DNA of 64,000 bases, taken from a virus. Of the stretch, positions 33,796 to 40,343 are shown piece after piece. The notes beneath the pieces are model-generated. The model was not told the origin of the DNA, did no database searches, and saw only the letters and a list, made by a program, of their open reading frames with translations. Made by a program: the position numbers and the translations under genes. Position 1 is the stretch's first letter, and each line of letters opens with the position of its first letter. Location: positions 1 through 64,000 of IMG/VR virus record IMGVR_UViG_3300020445_001256. The stretch is one strand, 5' to 3'.

Positions 33796-33971
33796 TGAAC
33801 AATCTTGATTTCCTATCACAAGTATTAGAAGATTTCTGCCTTAATTATGACTTAGAGTTTATGAGTGCAGATGATATTTTATACGGTGATTGTGATAATA
33901 AATTAGATGATAACCAGAAAGATTGGTTGAGAAACTATATCGAAGTCTGGGATACTATTGTGAACTTATGA
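33795..33971 (+). CDS. Small acidic protein, unknown function
   Basis: 58 residues starting MNNLDFLSQVLEDFCLNYD. It shares its first base with the preceding stop and ends ATGA with the next gene, so the run from 33470 to 34397 is one coupled transcript. Confidence 0.58.
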   Translation: MNNLDFLSQVLEDFCLNYDLEFMSADDILYGDCDNKLDDNQKDWLRNYIEVWDTIVNL

Positions 33972-34189
33972 TAGTATTACGCATACATGAGAATAACACT
34001 GGAACGATTAATTTCGATTCAGAAGAACAATTAGAGGCATGGATTGATGCTCCTAATTATGAACAAGTACAATGGGAATACACTAATGAAGATGTATTTC
34101 ATAGGACATATTTTGTAGAACGTAACATTAACTCATTCACCCCAACTTCGGAGGACATTTCTAATGCAATCTGGAACAAATATGCGTAG
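33968..34189 (+). CDS. Small protein, unknown function
   Basis: 73 residues from the ATG at 33968 (MIVLRIHENNTGTINFDSEE), preferred over an upstream in-frame start at 33923 because of the ATGA junction. Beta-strand pattern in the first 20 residues, acidic middle. No family recognised. Confidence 0.58.
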   Translation: MIVLRIHENNTGTINFDSEEQLEAWIDAPNYEQVQWEYTNEDVFHRTYFVERNINSFTPTSEDISNAIWNKYA

Positions 34190-34397
34190 CAATCTAATCA
34201 TCACACCAAAGACTTCAGCATCTATTGAGTTAGATAGCGACCAAATTAGCACTCTATTGTATATCATAGAGGGATATTGTCAAGGTGATGATTACATTGA
34301 AGGAACTGATTTTGGTAATGATTGTGATAAGTTAGTGGAGATATTAGAGCACGCAAGTGAAACAATACCACTAGAAGATGATCCATGTTGGCAATAG
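34164..34397 (+). CDS. Small acidic protein, unknown function
   Basis: 77 residues starting MQSGTNMRSNLIITPKTSA; GGAGG lies 9 bases before this ATG. An internal ATG at 34182 overlaps the previous stop and is an alternative. The acidic second half is of the type TDFGNDCDKLVEILEHASE. Dyad-promoter copy 4 starts 2 bases after the stop. Confidence 0.6.
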   Translation: MQSGTNMRSNLIITPKTSASIELDSDQISTLLYIIEGYCQGDDYIEGTDFGNDCDKLVEILEHASETIPLEDDPCWQ

Positions 34398-34399
34398 TG

Positions 34400-34458
34400 T
34401 GACAGTACAATTACTGTCTACTTTTTTCCCATTTGACTCTATTATGCCTTATTATAAT
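34400..34458 (+). promoter_or_regulatory. Dyad-type promoter, copy 4 (TGACA-N10-TGTCTA plus -10)
   Basis: TGACA at 34400-34404, TGTCTA at 34415-34420, 10-base spacer; TATAAT at 34453-34458 followed by AGAGTAAAC. The arms extend to GACAGT/ACTGTC, giving the most symmetric copy. The leader to the ATG at 34485 is T-rich with no Shine-Dalgarno sequence. Confidence 0.68.
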
Positions 34459-34484
34459 AGAGTAAACAACAAAACTTTTATTTT

Positions 34485-34964
34485 ATGACTCTTACATCAG
34501 TTGAATTCAGAGAAGAACTTCAGGGTAAACTTGAAGACAATGTATTACTTTGGACTGAAGGATTATGTGATGCTCTTGAAAAGAATTACTTTGATTATCA
34601 CCTTAGAATGATAACAAATAACTCTACAAGATACACTGAAGGAGAGTTATCAGAGTATGCACAATCTCAGTTAGATGCTATTAACAATGGCACTGCTAAT
34701 TTGATGAAGTTTAAGATAGTTACTGGACGTAAGTATCACAAAATTATACAACAAGACTACGATACATTTCAAGATAGAAATGAATATAGGGATGGCAGTG
34801 TTCATGCCTTTGTTGATAAGAAAACTGGTGAAGTTTATAAACCAGCAAGTTGGAAATCTCCCGCAAAACATGTTAGATATGATATGAGAATTATCAAACA
34901 TAGGGAGTATTTACATAACTCACAGAATACAGGTTGGGCAGGTGGTTATCTCTATATGAGATAA
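34485..34964 (+). CDS. Conserved-looking phage protein, unknown function
   Basis: 159 residues. The middle VHAFVDKKTGEVYKPASWKSPAKHVRYDMR is reminiscent of a recurrent motif in small marine phage proteins, here quoted in two parts: VHAFVDKKTGEVYKPAS and AKHVRYDMR. It has no catalytic signature. Leader AT-rich and without a ribosome binding site; the gene is the first after dyad-promoter copy 4. Confidence 0.6.
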   Translation: MTLTSVEFREELQGKLEDNVLLWTEGLCDALEKNYFDYHLRMITNNSTRYTEGELSEYAQSQLDAINNGTANLMKFKIVTGRKYHKIIQQDYDTFQDRNEYRDGSVHAFVDKKTGEVYKPASWKSPAKHVRYDMRIIKHREYLHNSQNTGWAGGYLYMR

Positions 34965-35002
34965 TCTTCCCCCTCTAAGTATCATTCATTCACCCTAATT
35001 AC

Positions 35003-35146
35003 ATGTCTACATTAACAATCACCGACTACGAATCAAATCTACTATTTGATATGTTGTACACAACAATTTCAGAGTTTAATGATGGAGAATATCCTGTAGA
35101 ACTTGACACATTGTTCACCAAATTACAGGATGCAAAGTTACAATGA
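35003..35146 (+). CDS. Very small acidic protein, unknown function
   Basis: 47 residues starting MSTLTITDYESNLLFDMLY. ATGA overlap with the next gene. Predicted helical. No family recognised. Confidence 0.52.
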   Translation: MSTLTITDYESNLLFDMLYTTISEFNDGEYPVELDTLFTKLQDAKLQ

Positions 35147-35325
35147 AACTCTTTATTTCAGACGGTAAATGTTATCGTAATCACAAGTATCAGAAGAGAA
35201 GATTAAGTAAAGCAGATCACATCTATCTAATTAAAACAACAAATTGGAAGGATATTATCTGGACATACTTCTCAGAAATCGAAGACGATTTCAGACTCTT
35301 AAATTCACCTTACTCCCCTAATTAA
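35143..35325 (+). CDS. Small basic protein, unknown function
   Basis: 60 residues starting MKLFISDGKCYRNHKYQKR, basic in the first half, followed by aromatic residues. It lies one base before the next gene. Confidence 0.55.
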   Translation: MKLFISDGKCYRNHKYQKRRLSKADHIYLIKTTNWKDIIWTYFSEIEDDFRLLNSPYSPN

Positions 35326-35326
35326 C

Positions 35327-35704
35327 ATGACTAACTATCAACAAACAGCAAACCCAAATGCAACAAATAGTGAGTTAGATGCTAAGGTTATTGTTAAAGT
35401 ACCTGACCTAAATTCACTACAATTAGATGAAGTTAGAGAGCAATATGCAGAGATAGTTCTTGATAGAATGGACTATAAAGATCTAGAGCAATATGTATAT
35501 GATTCTCTATCAGATTACTACGGTAAAATGACACAAACTGAACTAAGAGAACATATTGTTGAAATGGAAAATAGTGGTGATCCCACTGATAACTTATTTG
35601 ATGAATTAGCAGAGAATGTAACAATTAGGGATTTGATGAAAGAGAAAGATAGTGACGAAGATAACACATGTATGCAAACATTTATTCCAGGATTCCATGA
35701 CTAA
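35327..35704 (+). CDS. Acidic helical protein, unknown function
   Basis: 125 residues starting MTNYQQTANPNATNSELDA. Strongly acidic and mostly helical (LDSLQLDEVREQYAEIVLD-like pattern). Overlaps the next gene by 8 bases. No domain recognised. Confidence 0.58.
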   Translation: MTNYQQTANPNATNSELDAKVIVKVPDLNSLQLDEVREQYAEIVLDRMDYKDLEQYVYDSLSDYYGKMTQTELREHIVEMENSGDPTDNLFDELAENVTIRDLMKEKDSDEDNTCMQTFIPGFHD

Positions 35705-35897
35705 ACTAACATATAGTGACTCTCCATTCTTCTCAAATTGGAGTCAAAGTTACTTCACTAATTTAACATTAGATCAGCACATTGCTAACAACAACTGGTT
35801 TATGACTACACTCACTATGTTAAAAGATGATGGTGTATTATATGTCCCAGTTCTTGATAAGAACTTCAACAGATTAGGGGAGGAAATTAATGACTAA
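35697..35897 (+). CDS. Small protein, unknown function
   Basis: 66 residues from the ATG at 35697 (MTKLTYSDSPFFSNWSQSY), chosen because it overlaps the previous stop; an in-frame ATG at 35652 lies well inside the upstream gene. GGGGAGG near its end serves the next gene. Confidence 0.55.
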   Translation: MTKLTYSDSPFFSNWSQSYFTNLTLDQHIANNNWFMTTLTMLKDDGVLYVPVLDKNFNRLGEEIND

Positions 35898-36051
35898 CGT
35901 CACAAAGTACACTCGTGCAGGTGTTAGTGGGAAACAAATAGTATGCCCACAATGTAACAACGAAGCAAGAGTATTTCACTTCAGTTGGAGTGCATTAACC
36001 TGTCAATCTTGCAAACAAAGTATTAACAAACCCGATTGGATTCTTACCTAA
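35890..36051 (+). CDS. Small zinc-ribbon protein
   Basis: 53 residues with C19xxC22 and C38xxC41 (VCPQCNNEA and LTCQSCKQS), a minimal zinc ribbon. Such proteins may contact nucleic acid or act as transcription co-factors in phages; no specific role can be given. GGGGAGG lies before the ATG. Confidence 0.62.
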   Translation: MTNVTKYTRAGVSGKQIVCPQCNNEARVFHFSWSALTCQSCKQSINKPDWILT

Positions 36052-36052
36052 A

Positions 36053-36199
36053 ATGACATACTACACAGTCGAAACTGACCTATTTACTGTTGACTTTAAG
36101 GATGAATATACATACCTTAATTGTCTATTAGCAGCAAAAGATTTAGGTGTCAATTTAGATCATTACCTACTAGAATTTCAACTAGAAGATGATGATTAA
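36053..36199 (+). CDS. Very small acidic protein, unknown function
   Basis: 48 residues starting MTYYTVETDLFTVDFKDEY and ending in an acidic DDD. One base separates it from the zinc-ribbon gene. Dyad-promoter copy 5 starts about 40 bases downstream. Confidence 0.52.
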   Translation: MTYYTVETDLFTVDFKDEYTYLNCLLAAKDLGVNLDHYLLEFQLEDDD

Positions 36200-36239
36200 C
36201 CATGATATTTGACTCACTAAATGTTGTCAACTGGTCTTG

Positions 36240-36300
36240 TGTCACTCTTCAAACAGGCACAAGATCGCTTGATTTTTGCCCCATTTTATGAGATCATAAT
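36240..36300 (+). promoter_or_regulatory. Dyad-type promoter, copy 5 (divergent form with hairpin box)
   Basis: TGTCA at 36240-36244, 10-base spacer, AGGCA at 36255-36259, then a 24-base block identical to one in copy 6 (CACAAGATCGCTTGATTT then TTGCCC) and a CATAAT at 36295-36300, 40 bases after the right half. CAAG-ATCG-CTTG inside the block can form a small hairpin. It precedes the gene at 36329. Confidence 0.5.
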
Positions 36301-36328
36301 AGTATAAAGAAATTTGATTTAAACTATT

Positions 36329-36490
36329 ATGAGATATTCAGTTCACTGCCCATCCGCACCCTTCGAGAATTCAAGTTTTGTTAATCTTGACGATTGTTGG
36401 GGTTTATGCCTCGATTTATCCGAAGAGTATGGATATGCTGAGGTCAGATATGGTGCTTGCGTCATGGGATCCTACACTAATGGACAGTAG
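36329..36490 (+). CDS. Very small protein, unknown function
   Basis: 53 residues starting MRYSVHCPSAPFENSSFVN. No ribosome binding site in its AT-rich leader. Its end overlaps dyad-promoter copy 6. No motif recognised. Confidence 0.52.
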   Translation: MRYSVHCPSAPFENSSFVNLDDCWGLCLDLSEEYGYAEVRYGACVMGSYTNGQ

Positions 36491-36539
36491 ACAAACTGCC
36501 ACAAGATCGCTTGATTTTTGCCCAAATCTGTGCTATATT
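36482..36539 (+). promoter_or_regulatory. Dyad-type promoter, copy 6 (with TTGATT -35)
   Basis: GGACA at 36482-36486, 10-base spacer, TGCCA at 36497-36501, the shared 24-base block, and TATATT at 36534-36539. In this copy TTGATT lies 17 bases before TATATT, so a conventional -35 is also present. It overlaps the preceding stop codon. Confidence 0.6.
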
Positions 36540-36574
36540 AAGAACATAATCAAGGACAACACAATTTTAATTTT

Positions 36575-36883
36575 ATGACTACTATGACTAAATCTTTATT
36601 TTCACAATCTATCAATCTATGTGATGATTATCTCGGATTTGAGTGGACTCAATCCACTCGTACTTCTATGTTTGATGTATATCGTAGAGAGAACGATTTA
36701 GACGGTTCTCTTGCTATCTACCACTATGGTAATGATGTCTTCAAAGTAAGAACAATGTCTTACACTTATGACGGTTGCACTAAAGGTGACCAGATTGATT
36801 TAGGCACTTTCGATAACATTTTAGATGCACAAGATTGTGCAGAAGATTATCTTAAAGATCTTCTAATGTCTCAAGGTGTTTAA
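36575..36883 (+). CDS. Small acidic protein, unknown function
   Basis: 102 residues starting MTTMTKSLFSQSINLCDDY. Alternating aromatic and acidic residues suggest a compact beta fold. The leader ends in a T-rich stretch without a Shine-Dalgarno sequence, as at 34485. Two starts (36575, 36584) are possible. Confidence 0.58.
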   Translation: MTTMTKSLFSQSINLCDDYLGFEWTQSTRTSMFDVYRRENDLDGSLAIYHYGNDVFKVRTMSYTYDGCTKGDQIDLGTFDNILDAQDCAEDYLKDLLMSQGV

Positions 36884-36916
36884 CACCTTCCCAGTAAACT
36901 TTCATTTCTTTTTATT

Positions 36917-37165
36917 ATGCAATTAACTTCAATCGGTGGATCTATGGTAATAGATTACTACCCAACAAAATCAATCTTCACTAATAAGATTATTGATGAA
37001 GTCTTCCTTAAGGTAGTAACATTTAAGGGTAAGACTATGAAAAAAAGTGTTATCGAAGGTCAGGCATATACTGACGAGTTAGTATCATATAAGGATCACG
37101 ATTATGCGATCACAATTAACACTAAACGTCCCGCACAGTTTATATCAGATAGACGATATGCGTGA
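36917..37165 (+). CDS. Small protein, unknown function
   Basis: 82 residues starting MQLTSIGGSMVIDYYPTKS, basic at the C-terminus. T-rich leader without ribosome binding site. Its TGA stop is the first three bases of dyad-promoter copy 7. Confidence 0.56.
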   Translation: MQLTSIGGSMVIDYYPTKSIFTNKIIDEVFLKVVTFKGKTMKKSVIEGQAYTDELVSYKDHDYAITINTKRPAQFISDRRYA

Positions 37166-37219
37166 CAGTGTACAAAGTGTCCACATTTTCCCCTAAACTA
37201 TCATTTTAACCCTTATAAT
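37163..37219 (+). promoter_or_regulatory. Dyad-type promoter, copy 7 (TGACA-N10-TGTCCA plus -10)
   Basis: TGACA at 37163-37167, TGTCCA at 37178-37183, 10-base spacer, then ATTTTCCCC and TATAAT at 37214-37219. No -35 hexamer at the expected place. Confidence 0.68.
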
Positions 37220-37244
37220 AAAGTATACCAAACAAATCAGACTT

Positions 37245-37526
37245 ATGACCAAAACTTCAAAGATAATGCAGAGAATTCTGCAAGTTGAGAATTTCCAGAA
37301 TGTCGCATGTGTATGTGCTAACTGGCAAGAATTCGTTCAAGAATTAAGCGAGTGGGGTGTATATGGGTGTGCTAAAATAGATTTTGATGATGAAGATCTT
37401 GACGTTTCATTATTAGATAGATTCATCAAATCTGAAAATGGATATGAAAGAACTGGTGACGATTGGAACCTTATCTATGACAATGGTAAAACACTTGTTA
37501 ATAACTATGGAGGTATCTTCGCATGA
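37245..37526 (+). CDS. Small acidic protein, unknown function
   Basis: 93 residues starting MTKTSKIMQRILQVENFQN. Contains a run IDFDDEDLDVSLLDRFIK. ATGA overlap with the next gene. First gene behind dyad-promoter copy 7. Confidence 0.58.
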   Translation: MTKTSKIMQRILQVENFQNVACVCANWQEFVQELSEWGVYGCAKIDFDDEDLDVSLLDRFIKSENGYERTGDDWNLIYDNGKTLVNNYGGIFA

Positions 37527-37759
37527 ATAGTTTACAAGAATTCGTTGATTATGTGTGGTCATTCTATTCACCTAACAGCGATCTTTATCCTATTAAAGGA
37601 TTAACAAAGGCAGACATATTTGATGCCTTTTATGTATACAAACATAGACTATTACACACCCAAAATGATAATTTTACTTGGGGTTACGGTGATAGTTTAG
37701 ACAGAGAAAGAGTAAGAGATATTATATTAGAATTACCACAATTTACCTTTGGAGGATAA
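37523..37759 (+). CDS. Small protein, unknown function
   Basis: 78 residues starting MNSLQEFVDYVWSFYSPNS, aromatic-rich. Its 3' end carries GGAGG for the next gene. Confidence 0.58.
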   Translation: MNSLQEFVDYVWSFYSPNSDLYPIKGLTKADIFDAFYVYKHRLLHTQNDNFTWGYGDSLDRERVRDIILELPQFTFGG

Positions 37760-37760
37760 C

Positions 37761-37943
37761 ATGAGCACATTACAAAACGAATCAATTCTTGAAACTTTAC
37801 ATGATGAAGTTTGGGAAGAGTTTAGAATACATAACAAACTAACTGATGACCAATTAAATGAACTTTGTTGGGCAAATGAGTCAGGCACGTTATTAGCAAT
37901 CGAAAAAGAAGTTGAAAAGCGTTTTGAGGATTTATGCCAATGA
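37761..37943 (+). CDS. Small acidic helical protein, unknown function
   Basis: 60 residues from the ATG at 37761 (MSTLQNESILETLHDEVWE), which follows GGAGG by 5 bases; an in-frame ATG at 37749 is too close to that site. ATGA overlap with the next gene. Confidence 0.58.
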   Translation: MSTLQNESILETLHDEVWEEFRIHNKLTDDQLNELCWANESGTLLAIEKEVEKRFEDLCQ

Positions 37944-38098
37944 TTAACACAAAAGAAACAAAGTACGACCTCTACGATATATTCACACCAGATGAATTGC
38001 AACAGGTTACTGACATTTTTCTTGAAGCATATTGCAGGAAAAGTGGTATTGAACCAGAGGTATTTGAAATTGAAACTAACATTATTGTGGAGGATTAA
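37940..38098 (+). CDS. Very small acidic protein, unknown function
   Basis: 52 residues starting MINTKETKYDLYDIFTPDE; a start at 37934 (MPMINT) is possible, but 37940 gives the ATGA overlap common here. GGAGG near the end serves the gene at 38101. Confidence 0.55.
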   Translation: MINTKETKYDLYDIFTPDELQQVTDIFLEAYCRKSGIEPEVFEIETNIIVED

Positions 38099-38100
38099 CC

Positions 38101-38328
38101 ATGTATAAAAGTGAACAATTCGGGCGAATCTTCTGGATAGATGATAACAATGATTTCAAATCATGCCCACTAAATGTAGATGGAACTGGTGATTTTACAT
38201 GCGAAGATTATGTATGTGAATGGACAGAATGGGAGGGAGTTAATTATGAAATTCTCTTTAATATCCATCAGTCATGTGTACTTAACAAGAACAATTACGC
38301 AGGTTCATTAACAATTAATGGAGTATAA
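38101..38328 (+). CDS. Small protein, unknown function
   Basis: 75 residues starting MYKSEQFGRIFWIDDNNDF with four cysteines (residues 22, 34, 39 and 59). Ribosome binding site GGAGG 8 bases upstream. The 162 bases that follow (38329-38490) contain no gene I can support. Confidence 0.56.
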   Translation: MYKSEQFGRIFWIDDNNDFKSCPLNVDGTGDFTCEDYVCEWTEWEGVNYEILFNIHQSCVLNKNNYAGSLTINGV

Positions 38329-38490
38329 CTATCTACCACGTTATAACATAGATAGAGAAGATCTTCTCACTATTTGTGGATCGCCGCCGATATTTTTTAC
38401 ACTATGTCACTACATCCCCATCTAATTGTCTGGAACTTAATGACAACGGCATACGACAGTTTACGTTATGAAGAGATAAACAAACCCACT

Positions 38491-38643
38491 ATGACTTACC
38501 TCGATTTGTTAAAACAATTACATGAACTTCCAAAAGAAAAGTTACAACAAACCGTCACAATCTACGACAAAGATTGTGAAGAATTCATCCCCACAGATAG
38601 CACACTATATGTCAAGAATGACAGGGCATATTTGCAAATCTAA
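38491..38643 (+). CDS. Very small conserved-looking protein, unknown function
   Basis: 50 residues from the ATG at 38491 (MTYLDLLKQLHELPKEKLQQ), a beginning common among small cyanobacterial and cyanophage proteins with a following TVTIYDKDCEEFIP. In-frame starts at 38374 and 38404 would add a stretch without that pattern. Function unknown. Confidence 0.55.
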   Translation: MTYLDLLKQLHELPKEKLQQTVTIYDKDCEEFIPTDSTLYVKNDRAYLQI

Positions 38644-38664
38644 TTGTTACTCAGGGGTGATAAT

Positions 38665-38922
38665 ATGAGCAAGAAATATGATTTTAAACGAGGTGAACTT
38701 ATCACTGTTAATGGTGAACAAGGGAGGATAAATTGCATTAATAAAGAATATTTTACCCTAACGATTAGAGAGTGGAAAGATGAAAACAAGTTAGGAGGAT
38801 TAGGGCAAGTTAATTTATTAGTTTATCGTTCATATTGGGATGATATTGTTTATCACGAACGAGAGAATGTAGAGGGCAATTCTTATCACTCACAGCAATA
38901 CAGATATGAGGATGTACAATGA
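38665..38922 (+). CDS. Small protein, possibly SH3-like, unknown function
   Basis: 85 residues from the ATG at 38665. The beginning DFKRGELITVNGEQGRINCI reads like a small SH3-type barrel (FxxGExVxVxGxxGxI). ATGA overlap with the next gene. Confidence 0.52.
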   Translation: MSKKYDFKRGELITVNGEQGRINCINKEYFTLTIREWKDENKLGGLGQVNLLVYRSYWDDIVYHERENVEGNSYHSQQYRYEDVQ

Positions 38923-39059
38923 AACAATTACCAGACGATTACAACTATAAAAATGTTACTCACGGAGAACAGATTAACTACGTCTGGATAACATTAAAGG
39001 AACTCGTAATTATGCAATGGGAGTATATACGAAAAGAAGGATTATGGAGGAGTTATTAA
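38919..39059 (+). CDS. Very small protein, unknown function
   Basis: 46 residues starting MKQLPDDYNYKNVTHGEQI. Its end overlaps the gene remnant at 39013 in another frame. It may be the intact upstream part of a gene that has been shifted out of frame. Confidence 0.45.
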   Translation: MKQLPDDYNYKNVTHGEQINYVWITLKELVIMQWEYIRKEGLWRSY

Positions 39060-39168
39060 CAACTATGTGGAAAACTTACGTGAATTTGTGGAAACAATTA
39101 AATGGTAATATAAATCTAGTAGTGTTTACTTTAGTGTGGAAAAACCTGTGGAGAAAGTGTTGCCTTAG
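39013..39168 (+). pseudogene. Possible gene remnant with in-frame stop
   Basis: In the frame starting at 39013 the text reads KKDYGGVINNYVENLREFV then ETIKW, a TAA at 39106, then YKSSSVYFSVEKPVEKVLP and TAG at 39166. Both halves look like one continuous coding sequence; the TAA sits where a tyrosine codon (TAT/TAC) would be natural. No start codon is seen in this frame, whose upstream end is a TAA at 39007. Probable relic, or a sequencing error at 39106. Confidence 0.4.
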
Positions 39169-39299
39169 CACGCAGATTACCGACTTGTCAATAACATTTA
39201 ATAAACTGCAATATTCTGGGAGTTACTAACACAAACTGCCGAGAAGTATTGCCACAGTTAGTATAAAGAAATAGGCAGGGGTCTCTCAGGGGGGTTATG

Positions 39300-39359
39300 T
39301 GACAGTGGGGAAAGTGTCCACTAGTTACTGACAACAACCTCAAAATACTGTATTATAAT
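39300..39359 (+). promoter_or_regulatory. Dyad-type promoter, copy 8 (TGACA-N10-TGTCCA plus -10)
   Basis: TGACA at 39300-39304, TGTCCA at 39315-39320, 10-base spacer; TATAAT at 39354-39359 followed by AGTATAAAC. Unlike the other copies it does not overlap an intact gene, but it follows the remnant at 39013-39168. The 131 bases between remnant and dyad hold no gene; CAGTTAGTATAAAG near 39260 may be a decayed relative. Confidence 0.66.
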
Positions 39360-39384
39360 AGTATAAACAAACAAAGGACAATCT

Positions 39385-39702
39385 ATGAGAGTTATTGAAA
39401 AGAACATGTGCAGAGCGATTTCTAACAAGAAACCCTTCTCATCTTCCAACACTTCAGTAACATTTTCCGCAGACAATTCTCAAGCATTTGTTTATCTTCA
39501 CGGCAACCACATTGCAACGGTAAGTGATAACAATCTCCAGATATTTGATGGGGGTTGGCAATCAAATACCACGAAAAGTAGGTTGAACTCGTTATTAGAA
39601 ACCTTCACAGGATTAGGAAGAGGTTTGTATCAACGAAACTGGGAATGGTTCGTACAAAGTAACAACAACCCCTTCTATTCTGGAATGATTCTTAATACTT
39701 GA
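39385..39702 (+). CDS. Small basic protein, unknown function
   Basis: 105 residues starting MRVIEKNMCRAISNKKPFS. Central strands VTFSADNSQAFVYLHGNHIATV suggest a beta-sheet protein. AAAGGACAAT before the ATG. A promoter and terminator lie across and just after its stop. Confidence 0.6.
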   Translation: MRVIEKNMCRAISNKKPFSSSNTSVTFSADNSQAFVYLHGNHIATVSDNNLQIFDGGWQSNTTKSRLNSLLETFTGLGRGLYQRNWEWFVQSNNNPFYSGMILNT

Positions 39703-39727
39703 CAAGATAAACAGTTAGTGTTATAAT
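39699..39727 (+). promoter_or_regulatory. Sigma70-type promoter immediately followed by a terminator
   Basis: TTGACA at 39699-39704, 17-base spacer, TATAAT at 39722-39727: a fully consensus promoter. A terminator stem begins at the very next base (39728), so any transcript would start inside the hairpin. Confidence 0.65.
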
Positions 39728-39753
39728 AGAGGGGTAAATAACCCCTCTTTTTT
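39728..39753 (+). terminator. Rho-independent terminator
   Basis: Perfect 8-base stem AGAGGGGT (39728-39735) and ACCCCTCT (39741-39748), 5-base loop, T-run to 39753. It ends transcription of the 39385 gene. Confidence 0.85.
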
Positions 39754-39788
39754 AATGTAAACTAACAAATAGTCACCCACTATATGTA

Positions 39789-39836
39789 AAGAAAGCAGGT
39801 CAAATCGCAGTCCTGGTGGGGGTTTTCGCCTTTCTT
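39789..39836 (+). other. GC-rich stem-loop of unknown role
   Basis: In the gene-free stretch 39754-39952, AAGAAAG (39789-39795) pairs with CTTTCTT (39830-39836) around a GC-rich loop that stands out from its AT-rich surroundings. One frame of the same DNA reads KKAGQIAVLVGVFAFLGGP and then stops, like a membrane helix, but no start codon precedes it. It may be an RNA element or a decayed small gene. The rest of the stretch holds nothing I can identify. Confidence 0.3.
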
Positions 39837-39952
39837 GGCGGCCCTTAATATAAAACCGATAGAGACCCTAACCTACAAAGGTTCCCCAGAGAGAGATATA
39901 TTATGAACTATTCATGTCTTCTCTATATAAAAAAATCCCCCAGTAAAAAAAG

Positions 39953-40165
39953 ATGTCCTTAGAGTTTTCACAAACATTCCAAGATGATCGCACTAGATGC
40001 CTTGAGCATCTTGTACGTAAGGAAGGTTTTTTAGATACGAGAATGTATGAATGTTCCCAACAAGCCGTTGAAAGTGGTGTATGTAAAGATGTTGAGGCAC
40101 TATATACCTTGTGGGATGAATGGAAAGTAAAATTCCCTACCCCACAAGTAGTAAATCGCCTTTGA
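39953..40165 (+). CDS. Small protein, unknown function
   Basis: 70 residues starting MSLEFSQTFQDDRTRCLEH, helical, with C16, C34 and C44. The upstream region is A-rich with no clear ribosome binding site. Five bases separate it from the next gene. Confidence 0.55.
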   Translation: MSLEFSQTFQDDRTRCLEHLVRKEGFLDTRMYECSQQAVESGVCKDVEALYTLWDEWKVKFPTPQVVNRL

Positions 40166-40170
40166 ATATA

Positions 40171-40341
40171 ATGAGTAAAAGATTCACAACACAGTTGGAT
40201 GAAGACGATTACGGCGATCTTGTTCTTACGATTCCATACGATATTTGTGAAGAGTTAGGTTGGAATACAGAAACACCTCTACAATATGATGTCAATGAAC
40301 AGGGGTTCCATCTTAAGAAACAAGAAGAAGAGAAGCAGTAA
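40171..40341 (+). CDS. AbrB/MazE-like small DNA-binding protein
   Basis: 56 residues from the ATG at 40171. DYGDLVLTIPYDICEELGW followed by TPLQYDVNEQGFHLKK matches the swapped-hairpin SpoVT/AbrB pattern (GxxxxxIPxxxxxxLGWxxGxxLxxxxxxxxIxLxx). Such proteins bind DNA as dimers, as antitoxins or transition-state regulators. No toxin gene is apparent next to it. It is a candidate regulator for phage promoters. Confidence 0.6.
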   Translation: MSKRFTTQLDEDDYGDLVLTIPYDICEELGWNTETPLQYDVNEQGFHLKKQEEEKQ

Positions 40342-40343
40342 TC

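Noticed and set aside
35005-35010. Ninth dyad copy at the TGTCTA near 35005
   Set aside because: The left half-site is TTCAC rather than TGACA, no TATAAT follows at the expected distance, and the match lies over a start codon.
36202-36291. 29-codon frame MIFDSLNVVNWSCVTLQ...
   Set aside because: It runs through dyad-promoter copy 5. Its C-terminal similarity to a frame at 36480 is explained by the 24-base DNA duplication, not by protein conservation.
39789-39836. Stem-loop as a tRNA gene
   Set aside because: A 7-base acceptor-like stem is present but no anticodon arm or T-arm with GGTTCRANTCC; length under 50 bases.
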